Positions 17,971 through 27,483 of a stretch of 64,000 nt of DNA are shown here, piece by piece. Location: positions 1-64,000 of the forward strand of contig NZ_JAKXMK010000031.1 in the NCBI RefSeq assembly GCF_022524485.1. Direction: 5' to 3'. The notes below the pieces were generated by a model. That model made no database searches, was not told the DNA's origin, and saw only the letters and a list, made by a program, of their open reading frames with translations. Position 1 is the first letter of the stretch; each line of letters opens with the position of its first letter. The DNA is from Pseudonocardia alaniniphila. GTDB lineage: Bacteria; Actinomycetota; Actinomycetes; Mycobacteriales; Pseudonocardiaceae. Position numbers and translations under genes: made by a program.

Positions 17971-18884
17971 CGCCGCGCTCCCAGGAAGGCCGCCACCACG
18001 ACGCCCGCGACCGCGGCCGCCGCGGCACCCGCGTGGCGCCACATCGAGGGCAGGTCGCGGGTGGTGACCACAGGGTCCGGCGGGAGCCCGTACACCTCGG
18101 GTTCGTCGAGGAGCAGGAAGAACGCCCCGTCTCCGCCGACGCCGTCGTTCGGGTCGTGCCCGTACAGGCGGGCATCGGTGACGCCCGCGGCGTGCAGCGC
18201 GTCCACCCGCTCGGCGGCCCGGGACCGCAGCTCGTCGAGGGGTCCGAACTGGATGGACTCGGTGGGGCAGGCCGTGGCGCAGGCGGGCATCAGACCGGCA
18301 CCGAGCCGGTCGTGACACATCGTGCACTTGAACGCTCCGCCGTCGCCGGGCCGTTGGTCGATCACCCCGTACGGGCAGGCCGGGATGCAGTAGCCACAGC
18401 CGTTGCAGACGTCGTTCTGCACGACGACGGTGCCGTACTCGGTGCGGATCAGCGCTCCGGTGGGGCAGACGTCGAGGCACGCGGCGTGCGTGCAGTGCTT
18501 GCAGACGTCCGACGACATCAGCCAGCGCACCTCGGTGGCGTCCCCGCGCCCGTCGTTCGCCGCGTCGGGCAGCCCGGTGGACGGCATGCCGAGATCGACC
18601 GTGGCCGAGCGCTGCGCCGGCACCGTCTGCTCGACGAACGCGACGTGCCGCCAGGTGCTCGCGCCGAGCCCCCCGGTGTTGTCGTAGCTCATCCCGGTGA
18701 GGTCGGCGGGAATGCCGGCTTCCTCGGACGGCAGGGCGTTCCACTCCTTGCAGGCCACCTCGCATGCCTTGCAGCCGATGCAGACGCTGGTGTCGGTGAA
18801 GAACCCGACCCGTTCCGGGTGGTCGGGCGGGTAGCCGGCGTCGGCGGACGGATCGGGCAGCGGTCCGGAGAGGCGGTTGGTCAT
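17967..18884 (-). CDS. formate dehydrogenase iron-sulfur (beta) subunit
   Basis: The 305-residue ferredoxin-like protein has four Cys clusters suited to four [4Fe-4S] centres: CIGCKACEVACK, CKHCTHAACLDVCPTG, CNGCGYCIPACPYGV, and CTMCHDRLGAGLMPACATAC. A hydrophobic helix lies at the C-terminus (AAAAAVAGVVVAAFLG). It carries electrons from the Mo/Sec catalytic subunit to the membrane subunit. It overlaps both neighbours by 4 bp, indicating coupled translation and equimolar production. Confidence 0.92.
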   Translation of the reverse strand: MTNRLSGPLPDPSADAGYPPDHPERVGFFTDTSVCIGCKACEVACKEWNALPSEEAGIPADLTGMSYDNTGGLGASTWRHVAFVEQTVPAQRSATVDLGMPSTGLPDAANDGRGDATEVRWLMSSDVCKHCTHAACLDVCPTGALIRTEYGTVVVQNDVCNGCGYCIPACPYGVIDQRPGDGGAFKCTMCHDRLGAGLMPACATACPTESIQFGPLDELRSRAAERVDALHAAGVTDARLYGHDPNDGVGGDGAFFLLLDEPEVYGLPPDPVVTTRDLPSMWRHAGAAAAAVAGVVVAAFLGARR

Positions 18885-21800
18885 GCGGTCTCCTCCAGCC
18901 CGGCACGGCGCCGGTACTCGGTCAGGAACTCGACGAGCTGCGGTCCGCGCGGCCGCCGGCCAGGGCGGATGTCGCAGGTGGCGGCCTTGGTCTCCATGAT
19001 GTGGACGTTGGGGTCGAGCGAGACGGACAGCAGCTCGTTGGCCGCGTCACCGGTCGAGAGCCCGTTCGGCCCCCAGTGCCACGGGATGCCGATCTGGTGC
19101 ACGGTGCGCCCGCCGCCCAGGCGTAGCGGTTTGGCCCGTTCGGTGACGAGCACCCTGCCCTCGATCGCCGACCGCGCGGTGACGACCGTGGCCCATCCGC
19201 CGTGCTCCAGACCGCGCTCGGCGGCGAGCTCGGGGGAGACCTCGAGGAACATGGCGGGCTGCAGCTCGTTCAGGTAGGGCGTCCAGCGGCTCATCCCGCC
19301 CGCCGTGTGGTGTTCGGTGATCCGGAACGTGGTGAACACGAACGGGAACACCTCGGCGCCGGGCTCTCCCGGATCCGGGTGGTAGGGGTTCTCCGGGCGG
19401 TCGTAGCGCTGGCGGGCGGGGTTGTTCTGCTGCCCGTAGAGCGCGTTGCGCACCGGCGACTCCTGCGGCTCGTAGTGCGCGGGCAGCGGGCCGTCGACGA
19501 GCCCGGCCGGCACGTGCAGCCAGGCCCGTCCGTCGGACTGCATGATGAACGGCTCGTTGCCCGCGAGGGCGTCCTGCGCCCGCGCACCGTCGGGCGGCCG
19601 GTAGTCCGGCGGCTTGGTCGCCTCGAAGTCGGGCACGTCGGGGCCGACCCACATGCCCTCGTGGGCATCCCAGCGGATGTAGGCCTTGCGCTCGCTCCAC
19701 GGATTGCCGTCGGGATCGGCAGAAGCCCGGTTGTAGAGCGTGCGCCGGTTCATCGGCCACGCCCATCCCCACTCCGGGGCGACCCAGGTCTGCTCCTGGC
19801 CCGGTGTGCGGCGCGCGGACTGGTTGACCTCGTCGGCGTAGACGCCGCTGTAGATCCAGCATCCGCAACGGGTGGAGCCGTCGGCCTTGAGGGCGGTGTA
19901 GCCCGAGACGGCCTTGTCGTCCGGGCCGGTGCCGCTTATCTCGCGCAGGATCGACTCGGCGCTCGGATCGTCGTAGGGACCTTCGGTGGGGTAGTCCCAC
20001 GTCAGGTCGAGCAGCGGGCGGTCGCGGGGGTCGGTGGAGCCGGCGAGCTTCTCCCTGAGCCTGCGGCCGAGGTGGTAGTAGAACCACAGGTCGCTGCGGG
20101 CGTCGTCCGGCGGGTCGATCGCCTTGTGGTGCCATTGCAGCAGCCGCTGGGTGTTGGTGAAGCTGCCGTCCTTCTCCGTGTGGGTGGCCGCGGGCAGGAA
20201 GAACACCTCGGTGGCGATGTCGGCCGTGCGCATCTCGCCGGTCTCGATCTCCGGGCCGCCCTGCCAGAAGGTGGCCGTCTCCACCATGTTGATGTCCCGC
20301 ACGACGAGCCACTCGAGGTTCGCGAGGCCCATCCGCTGCTGGCGGGAGTTGGCGGTGCCGACCGCCGGGTTCTCACCGATCACGAAGTAGCCGGGCACCT
20401 TCCCGTCGATCTGGTCCACGACGGTCTGGAAGTTGCTGTGGTCACCGGTGAGGCGAGGCAGGTACCCGAAGCAGTACTCGTTCTCCTCGGTGGCGGCGTC
20501 GCCCCACCAGGCCTTGAGCAGGCTCACCGTGTAGGCGTCGATGTTGCCCCAGAACCCCTTCTGTCCCACATCGGACCGCAGGAAGCTCGCGAGGTCCTCT
20601 TCCTCGTGGGCATGTGGCATCGGGATGTAGCCGGGCAGGATGTTGTAGAGGGTCGGGATATCGGTGGAGCCCTGGATCGACGCGTGGCCGCGCAGGGCGA
20701 GGATCCCCGCGCCGGGCCGGCCGATGTTGCCCAGCAGCAGCTGCAGGATCGACGCGGTGCGGATGTACTGCACGCCCACGGTGTGGTGGGTCCAGCCGAC
20801 GGCGTAGGCGAACGCGCTGGTGCGTTCCCGCCCGGAGTTGCGCACGAGCGCGGTGGCCACCTGCTCGAACGTCTCCGGCGGGATACCGCAGACCTGCTCC
20901 ACCATCTCCGGGGTGTAGCGCGCGAAGTGGCGTTTGAGCACCTGGAAGACGCAGCGCGGGTGCTGCAGCGTCGGGTCCTGCGTCGGTTGCGGACGATGGG
21001 ATGCGCCGCCGGAGCCCGCCTCCTCGGCCCCGCTCGACTCCTGCATGCGCTCGTCCGAGCTCGCATGCGTCTCGTCGTCGCCGACGGGCTCGTCGGTCGC
21101 GTACGGGTCGTGCTCGCCGGCCGCCGCTGTGACTTCCGTGCCCTCGTACTGCCAGGTCTCGGTGTCGTAGCTGCTCGTCTGCGGGTCGTAACCGGAGAAG
21201 AGCCCGTCGAGATCCTCGGTGTCGGCGAAGTCCTCACGCAGGATCGTCGGTGCGTTCGTGTACGCCGTGACGTACTCGGCGAAGTACGCCTCGTTCTGGA
21301 GCACGTAGTTGATCAGGCCGCCGAGGAACGCGATGTCGGTGCCCGCCCGGATCGGCACGTGCAGGTCCGCCACCGCCGAGGTCCGTGTGAACCGCGGGTC
21401 GACGTGGATCACCGTGGCCCCGCGCCGTTTGGCCTCCATCACCCACTGGAACCCGACGGGGTGCGCCTCCGCCATGTTCGAGCCCTGGATGATGATGCAG
21501 TCGGAGTTGGCCAGGTCCTGCTGGAACATCGTCGCGCCGCCGCGACCGAAGCTGGTCCCCAGACCGGGGACGGTGGAGCTGTGTCAAATACGGGCCTGGT
21601 TCTCGATCTGTATCGCGCCCATGGCCGTGTACAGCTTCTTCATGAGGTAGTTCTCCTCGTTGTCGAGGGTCGCCCCTCCGAGGCTCGCTATCCCCATGGT
21701 CCGGCGCAGGTGCTGCCCGTTCTCGTCGACGTCCTCCCAGGTACGCGCCCTGGTCTCGAGCACCCGGTCGGCGATCATGTCGACGGCGGTGTCCAGGTCG

Positions 21801-22153
21801 AGGTCCTCCCACGCGCTGGCGTGGGGACGGCGATAACGGACCTTCGTGACCCGGCTGGGTGAGGTCACCAGTGAGAGCGTCGAGGAACCGCGCGGGCAGA
21901 GGCGGCCGCGGCTGATCGGCGAGTCCGGATCGCCCTCCACCTGGATGATCTCGCCGTCCTTGACGAAGACCCGCTGCCCGCAGCCCACCGCGCAGAACGG
22001 GCAGATCGACTTCGTCACCTGGTCGGCCTGGCTCGTGCGGGCGGGCTTCTGATCCGTCCGCGACGACCGGGCAGCACTGCCCCGCCCCAGGCGGTCCGTC
22101 CCTGTGGCCTGCCGGTACACCGGCCATCTCCCGATCCAGGACCTGACGCTCAT
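18881..22153 (-). CDS. formate dehydrogenase catalytic (alpha) subunit, selenocysteine-containing
   Basis: One frame of 1,091 codons is interrupted only by an in-frame TGA at 21586-21584 (codon 190), in the context ENQARI-U-HSSTVPGLGTSFGRGG. Known selenocysteine formate dehydrogenases carry Sec at this place (R-V/I-U-H). The N-terminus binds a [4Fe-4S] cluster (C51, C54, C58 in CPFCAVGC; C86 in CPRG). Molybdopterin domains follow, with a C-terminal dinucleotide-binding domain (ASGL-like FRITEHHTAGGMSRW). It oxidises formate to CO2, passing electrons to the beta subunit. An insert at about residues 365-395 is rich in Glu, Ser and Gly. No twin-arginine signal is evident. A bacterial SECIS hairpin follows the TGA; treating this as two genes or a pseudogene would be wrong. 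Confidence 0.9.
21555..21586 (-). promoter_or_regulatory. bacterial SECIS element directing selenocysteine at the in-frame UGA
   Basis: After the TGA (21586-21584) come 12 bases, then a perfect stem GTCCCC (21571-21566) / GGGGAC (21560-21555) closing the loop GGTCT (21565-21561). GGUCU is the apical loop that SelB recognises in the Escherichia coli fdhF SECIS. The loop starts 18 nt after the UGA, the same distance as I recall for fdhF. The element lies inside the coding sequence. Confidence 0.88.
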
Positions 22154-22362
22154 GCGTCAACCTTCCCCACTGCGGCGCGATCTAATCAGGGGGGAGGGAA
22201 CGCGCATTCCTCGTCTCGTCAGGTGGCGCGGGTCATCGATGCCCAGATCGTCGCCGACCCGCCGCCATGAGAGGTGCTCCGCGCCGGCGATTGTCGGGCG
22301 GACCGGCGGATCAACCGACGGACAACGGCTGTACCGGTGATGTCACGGATTCCGTGGCATCG

Positions 22363-23361
22363 TCATCGGATGGCGCGGATCGATTGCTTGAGCGACCCCA
22401 GGGTCGCCGCGATTGCGGTGGGTTCGTAGCCGCAATGGGCCATGCAGTTTGCGCAGCGAGGGTCGCGGCCCCGGCCGTAGGCGTCCCAGTCGGTCGTGTC
22501 GAGGAGTTCCTGGTAGGTCTGTGCGTAACCATCGCCCATCAGGTAGCAGGGTTTCTGCCAGCCATAGAGCGAGTAGGAGGGAATTCCCCAGGCGGTGCAG
22601 GGGAAGTCGAGTTTCCCTTCGAGGAAGTCCAAGAAGAGCGGCGAGTGGTTGAGTCGCCAGCGGTGTCGTCGGCCGTCGGCGAAGGCCTTCCGGAACAGCT
22701 CGCGGGTTTCTGTGACACCGAGAAAATGCTCCTGGTCCGGCGCCTTGTCGTAGGCGTAGGCAGGGGAGAGCATCATGCCGTCGACGTGAAGATCATCATT
22801 GAGGAAGTCGAGAACCTCGATGACGGATTGAGGGCTGTCGGTGTTGAAGAAGGTGGTGTTGGTGGTGACGCGGAACCCGCGCCGCTGCGCTTCTCGGATG
22901 TTGTCCACGGCCTGGTCGAACACCCCGAGCTTGGCGACGGAGGCGTCGTGGCGCTCCTGGAGCCCGTCGATGTGGACGGCGAACGCGAGGTAGCGGGACG
23001 GGCGCAGCTTGTCGATCTTGCGCGGGAGGAGCAGGGCGTTGGTGCACAGGTAGATGTACTTCTTCCGCTTGACCAGGCCGGCGACGATGTCTTCGACCTG
23101 AGGGTGCATCAGGGGCTCCCCGCCGGCCAGGCACACGACGGGGGCGCCGCACTCGTCCACGGCCGCGAGTGCCTGCTCGACGGGCATGCGTTGTTTGAGC
23201 ACGCTTGCCGGATGCTGGATCTTGCCGCAGCCGCCGCAGGCGAGATTGCACGCGAATAGCGGTTCCAGTTCCAAGGTCAGGGCAAATTTCTTTCGGCCGG
23301 CCAGCTTCTGCTTGATCAGATAGCCACCGATCTTGATCGCCTGGCGCACCGGGATGCTCAT
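22363..23361 (-). CDS. hpnH: HpnH-like radical SAM protein (adenosyl-hopene transferase)
   Basis: The 332-residue protein begins MSIPVRQAIKIGGYLIKQKL, as HpnH does, and has the radical SAM cluster motif CNLACGGCGKI, then LAGGEPLMHPQ and a C-terminal Cys group CANCMAHCGYEP. HpnH joins 5'-deoxyadenosine to hopene in hopanoid side-chain synthesis. ATG 23361 matches the family start; ATG 23409 would add 16 residues. No squalene-hopene cyclase or other hopanoid gene lies in the window, so it is isolated here. It lies 209 bases upstream of the formate dehydrogenase gene on the same strand. Confidence 0.85.
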   Translation of the reverse strand: MSIPVRQAIKIGGYLIKQKLAGRKKFALTLELEPLFACNLACGGCGKIQHPASVLKQRMPVEQALAAVDECGAPVVCLAGGEPLMHPQVEDIVAGLVKRKKYIYLCTNALLLPRKIDKLRPSRYLAFAVHIDGLQERHDASVAKLGVFDQAVDNIREAQRRGFRVTTNTTFFNTDSPQSVIEVLDFLNDDLHVDGMMLSPAYAYDKAPDQEHFLGVTETRELFRKAFADGRRHRWRLNHSPLFLDFLEGKLDFPCTAWGIPSYSLYGWQKPCYLMGDGYAQTYQELLDTTDWDAYGRGRDPRCANCMAHCGYEPTAIAATLGSLKQSIRAIR

Positions 23362-23607
23362 CGAACGTGGATCCTTCCCCGCAAGGTCGGCTTCCGCCCG
23401 TTCGGTCAACCGGAAGCCAACGAGTGGTGTCGGTTCGTGAAGGCCATCGTTGTGAAAACTCGTGAGATGACGTCCCCTGTCATCGTCACGGAGCAGAGCT
23501 GTCCTGTCTGACTACCACCGAGATGGGTCCGTGCGCGACCCGCCACGTGGCGGACTGTCCTGGATGCGGCCAGTATCCGACCGTGGTGTGGTCCTCGTGG
23601 AGGGCTG

Positions 23608-25593
23608 CTATGCGTCATTTGCAGTACGAGCACGTCCTCCGGATCGTCGTTGTTCGGTGAGCTGCGGGATTCGTCCACCGGCCAGGATCGTGTCGATTTG
23701 TCGCGGAGACAGCTGGTGGGTGACGGTGAACGCTCTGTCGTTGTTGCCGCAGGTGACGGTGAGCTCTTTCGATCTGACCAGGGTCGAGTGCAGATCAGTG
23801 AGATGCAGGACGTCGCTGGGCTGGATCCGGTCGTGATCGCCGGGGTCGGCGAAGGTCAGTGGTAGTACGCCGAAGTTGACGAGGTTCTGCCAGTGGATGC
23901 GTGCATAGGACCTGGCGATCACGATCGCGAGGCCGAGGTACCGAGGGGTGATCGCGGCGTGTTCACGCGAGGATCCTTGCCCGTAGTTGTTCCCGGCCAC
24001 CACGGCATGGGCGCCGGCTTCCGCGGCTCGAGCCGGATAGCTCTCGTCGACCCGGGTGAACGTGAACTCGGCGAGTTTCGGGATGTTGGACCGGTAGGGC
24101 AGAGCCCGCGCCCCGGCGGGCGAGATCTCGTCGGTCGAGACGTCGTCGCCCATCACGAGCAGGACCGGGAGGTCGAGTGCGTCCGGGAGCGGGGACAGAT
24201 CGGGCAGGGAGGAGATGTTGTTCCCCTTGACCAGCTCGATACCCGTCGCCTCCTCGGCCGACAGCGGCGCCACGAGCATCGCGGTGTTGACCGACGCCTC
24301 GGCGGGCAGTTGCGGGGCCGGGCACGTCAGATGGTTGTCGCGAGCGAACTCACGTGGATCGGTGATGACGCCGGTGAGCGCGGAGGCGGCCGCGGTCTCG
24401 GGGGAGCAGAGCCACACCGCGTCCTCGGCCGTGCCCGATCGGCCCGGGAAGTTGCGGGGGAAGGTGCGCAGCGAATTCTGCCCGACCGCCGGTGCCTGCC
24501 CCATTCCGATGCAGCCCAGGCAGCCGGCCTGGTGGATCCGTGCCCCCGCGGCGATGAGCTGGAACGTTGCTCCCATCCGGGTCATGTCCTCGAAGATCTG
24601 CCGCGACGACGGGTTGACGTCGAAGCTGACGGAGTCGCACGTCTGGCGGCCGTCGACCATCGCGGCGACCACGGCGAAGTCGCGCAGGCCCGGGTTGGCG
24701 GACGAGCCGACGACGACCTGACCGACCGGCTCCCCTGCACACTCCCGCACCGGCACGACATTGCCCGGCGACGACGGACGAGCGATCAACGGTTCCAGTT
24801 CGGAGAGGTCGATCTCCTCGGTGACGTCGTAGAGCGCTCCTGGGTCCGCTGTGATCTCGCGGAAGGCGCCCTGCCTGTCCTCGGAACGCAGGAAGTCGGC
24901 TACAGCGGCGTCAGAGGGGAACACGGTGGTCGTCGCACCCAGTTCGGCCCCCATGTTCGCGATGACGTGGCGGTCCATAGCCGAGAGGCCGGCCAACCCC
25001 GGGCCGTGGTACTCGATCACCCGGCCGAAACCGCCGTCGACGCCGTGGCGTCGCAGCATCTCGAGCACGACGTCCTTCGCCGACACCCAGTCCGGAAGTC
25101 GGCCGACCAGCCGCACTCCCCAGACCTCGGGCATCCGTACGTAGAGGGGTTCGCCCGCGATCGCCAGCGCCACCTCGAGGCCGCCGACACCGATGGCGAG
25201 CATTCCCAGGGAGCCGGCCGCGCAGGTGTGGGAGTCCGACCCGGCCATCGTCGCTCCGGGGACGCCGAACCGCTGCATGTGCGTGGGGTGCGAGACGCCG
25301 TTGCCCGGCTTGGAGAACCACAGTCCGTAGCGGCGGGCGGCCGACCGCAGGAACTCGTGATCTTCGGCGTTGCGTTCGTCGGCCTGGAGGAGGTTGTGAT
25401 CCACGTACTGGACGCTCACGTCGGTCCGGGCGCGGTCCAGGCCGATCGCTTCGAGCTCCTGCATGACAACGGTGCCCGTGGCGTCCTGGGTGAGGGTCTG
25501 GTCGATGTGCAGCGCGATCTCCTCGCCTGCGATCGGCTCGCCCGAGACCAGGTGCTCGTCGATCAGCTTCCTCGTCACCGTCCGCGCCACCAT
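23608..25593 (-). CDS. aconitate hydratase family protein (monomeric, about 660 residues)
   Basis: From ATG 25593 (GGGAGG upstream) the product has 661 residues. It shows aconitase/LeuC-type features: YVDHNLLQADERNAEDHEF, HPTHMQRFG, GSDSHTCAAGSLGMLAIG, the Fe-S cysteines in GCLGCIGMGQAP with a third Cys in VWLCSPETAAAS, and the C-terminal swivel domain (GNNYGQGSSREHAAI). It interconverts citrate and isocitrate, or a related hydroxy acid. The shorter length points to the mitochondrial-like or homoaconitase-related group rather than the 900-residue AcnA. It is divergent from the Rho-N protein. Confidence 0.88.
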   Translation of the reverse strand: MVARTVTRKLIDEHLVSGEPIAGEEIALHIDQTLTQDATGTVVMQELEAIGLDRARTDVSVQYVDHNLLQADERNAEDHEFLRSAARRYGLWFSKPGNGVSHPTHMQRFGVPGATMAGSDSHTCAAGSLGMLAIGVGGLEVALAIAGEPLYVRMPEVWGVRLVGRLPDWVSAKDVVLEMLRRHGVDGGFGRVIEYHGPGLAGLSAMDRHVIANMGAELGATTTVFPSDAAVADFLRSEDRQGAFREITADPGALYDVTEEIDLSELEPLIARPSSPGNVVPVRECAGEPVGQVVVGSSANPGLRDFAVVAAMVDGRQTCDSVSFDVNPSSRQIFEDMTRMGATFQLIAAGARIHQAGCLGCIGMGQAPAVGQNSLRTFPRNFPGRSGTAEDAVWLCSPETAAASALTGVITDPREFARDNHLTCPAPQLPAEASVNTAMLVAPLSAEEATGIELVKGNNISSLPDLSPLPDALDLPVLLVMGDDVSTDEISPAGARALPYRSNIPKLAEFTFTRVDESYPARAAEAGAHAVVAGNNYGQGSSREHAAITPRYLGLAIVIARSYARIHWQNLVNFGVLPLTFADPGDHDRIQPSDVLHLTDLHSTLVRSKELTVTCGNNDRAFTVTHQLSPRQIDTILAGGRIPQLTEQRRSGGRARTANDA

Positions 25594-25810
25594 CTCGACG
25601 TCCTCCCTGCCTGCGACGCACCGTCGGCCGACTGCTCCCGAGCGGCGTACCCCGAACAGCAGGCCGGAACGCAGACCTGAGAGCGGACGCGGCGGGCGGC
25701 TGATGTCGGTCACCGGCCCGGGGGCGGATCGTGTTTCGCGGGGCGTGTGCGGGGCATGCCCCTTGGCGAGCCGGCTGGGCCGGGATCGTGTGTGGATCGA
25801 GGAGGTTGTG

Positions 25811-26068
25811 GTGCCGAATCCGAGTATCAAGGACGAGAAGCGGTATAAGAAGCTGCGCGACAAGGGTGCGTCCAAGGAGAAGGCGGCCCGGATCGCGAAC
25901 GCGTCGGCCGGTGAGGGGCGCAAGACCGTGTCCAAGCGGGGCGGGCGGTCGCCGAGCTACGACGACATGAGCAAGTCGGAGCTGTACGACCGGGCGAAGA
26001 AGGTCGGCATCCCGGGGCGGTCGAGCATGTCGAAGAACGACCTGATCTCGGCTCTGCGGAACCACTGA
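25811..26068 (+). CDS. small Rho termination factor N-terminal-domain protein
   Basis: The 85-residue basic protein starts at GTG 25811 with GGAGG 5 bases upstream. Residues 1-33 (PNPSIKDEKRYKKLRDKG, SKEKAARIANA) form a short Lys-rich helical segment often found in such plasmid- or chromosome-encoded small proteins. Residues 48-85 (YDDMSKSELYDRAKKVGI to DLISALRNH) are a SAP/Rho-N-like nucleic-acid-binding helix-extended-loop-helix. It probably binds DNA or RNA; its role is unknown. It is divergent from the aconitase gene. Confidence 0.85.
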   Translation: MPNPSIKDEKRYKKLRDKGASKEKAARIANASAGEGRKTVSKRGGRSPSYDDMSKSELYDRAKKVGIPGRSSMSKNDLISALRNH

Positions 26069-26101
26069 GCGGCGTGGGAGCCCGGCTGCTGATCCGGTGA
26101 C

Positions 26102-27145
26102 CTAGTGGTGCGCTGCGGTGAGTAGATCGCGGTGAATGCCGATGAGTTGCCGGATGGACCGGGGTGGCCGGCGGCCGAATCCGCATTCCGTGGCCACGCC
26201 GAATCCGGTGACTGCTGACCCTGCGGACGCGATGCGCCGGTTGGCTCCGGGAATCCCGTCCGTGAGGTGTATGAGGCCGAGATAGAGTTCGGTGTCGTCG
26301 CCGAGGTCCAGTTCGGACAGCGGGGCGAAGTAGTCGATGTCGTCGCGGCCCCGCGGAACCGGCATGTGTACCCAGTCCAGTCGACGACGCAGTGTCTGCC
26401 GGATGCCGTTGGCGACATCTCGCATCGACCGGGTGTCGGTGGGCTCGACGAAGTGTTTGTGGTTGGCGTCGCCGTAGCAGAGATGAAATCCGAGTTCGAC
26501 GTCCGGCGGCACCGCGTTGCCCAAGTCTGCCAGCGTCTCGACGATATCGGTGAAGGCGTCCTCGCCCCACCACTCGGCCTCCCAACTCCAGCCCTCGATC
26601 ATGGCGAACTCCCATACGACATCCCACTGTATGGCGAGATCGGGGCCGGGAATGGCGGCCAGAATGATGTCGAGTTCGGCGCCCAGTGCAGTCTGGTAGG
26701 GGCCTTCGACGAGCGGTCGAGCGGCCGGCTCGAAGAAGTTGATGACGACACCGACCGGGGTGGGCAGGCTGACTTGGAAGCGGGTGTCATCGGGAATGAC
26801 CCCCTCCGAGCGCAGTCGCAGGAAAACCCGGTAGCTGTCCACGGCTGCTTTGGCGTAGCCCAGCGGCCCGATCGTGACGTCGTCCGGGGCAACCCCGGGG
26901 GCGATGGTCAGGAAGTTGCGTGCACTGTACTGGGCGCGATGTGAGCGGGTTGTCGAGAATTGTGCGTTTCGGGTGAAGACGCTGTGCTGCCAGGCGATCC
27001 AGTTGGAACGGTCCCCGGTCTCTCCGTCGGGGATACGGGCGAGGCTGCTGCCGAGCGTCGCTGCCGTCCGGAGTGCCGCGTCCGAATTCTCCAGCGGTAT
27101 GCTGCCCACCAAGTGGACACGCGGGACGTAAGCCGTGGATCCCAT
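26102..27145 (-). CDS. MetE/UROD-fold protein of unknown specificity
   Basis: The 347-residue product starts MGSTAYVPRVHLVGSIPLENSDAA and contains LARIPDGETGDRSNWIAWQ, FQVSLPTPVGVV, LAIQWDVVWEF, ELGFHLCYGDANHKHF and a C-terminal VATECGFGRRPPRS. The E-C-G-F-G motif and the HLC motif match the zinc-site layout of the cobalamin-independent methionine synthase C-terminal (UROD/MetE-like) superfamily. The usual role there is methyl transfer to a thiol, but this subgroup is uncharacterised. ATG 27145 is chosen; the frame is open upstream but without homologous residues. Confidence 0.75.
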   Translation of the reverse strand: MGSTAYVPRVHLVGSIPLENSDAALRTAATLGSSLARIPDGETGDRSNWIAWQHSVFTRNAQFSTTRSHRAQYSARNFLTIAPGVAPDDVTIGPLGYAKAAVDSYRVFLRLRSEGVIPDDTRFQVSLPTPVGVVINFFEPAARPLVEGPYQTALGAELDIILAAIPGPDLAIQWDVVWEFAMIEGWSWEAEWWGEDAFTDIVETLADLGNAVPPDVELGFHLCYGDANHKHFVEPTDTRSMRDVANGIRQTLRRRLDWVHMPVPRGRDDIDYFAPLSELDLGDDTELYLGLIHLTDGIPGANRRIASAGSAVTGFGVATECGFGRRPPRSIRQLIGIHRDLLTAAHH

Positions 27146-27483
27146 GAATTCATCCTGCCCTGCTCGCCTTGACGAAATACATACGCTGCGACGGTACCAA
27201 AGTTCAGCATTCTTGCCATCGCGTTGATCGGACGCTTTCTGAAGAAGGCGAAAGTCTCGAAACCGGTTGTGCCCGCCGCGCGATCGTCTCCAACGAGACA
27301 GAGGCCGCGACCGGCGTGTACGGCCGTTCTGCGGCGGATGCCGGGAAGCACGTCGGCAATTCAGTCGGGAAATGGGCCTGCGGATCGGTCGAGGTGGTGC
27401 ATCGCGTGTCGGCTGACGACCGAGTTGTACCGACCGTGTACCTCCCGGGCGCGGGAGGCGCCGGCTGCGGCAGAATTCATCGT

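Noticed and set aside
21584..21586. Formate dehydrogenase alpha gene split by a nonsense mutation
   Set aside because: The TGA is at the conserved selenocysteine position and is followed at the right distance by a GGUCU-loop hairpin, and the frame continues without further damage.
25811..26068. Truncated Rho factor pseudogene
   Set aside because: The small protein has its own ribosome site, a complete Lys-rich N-terminal segment and a complete Rho-N-like domain, as in known stand-alone proteins.
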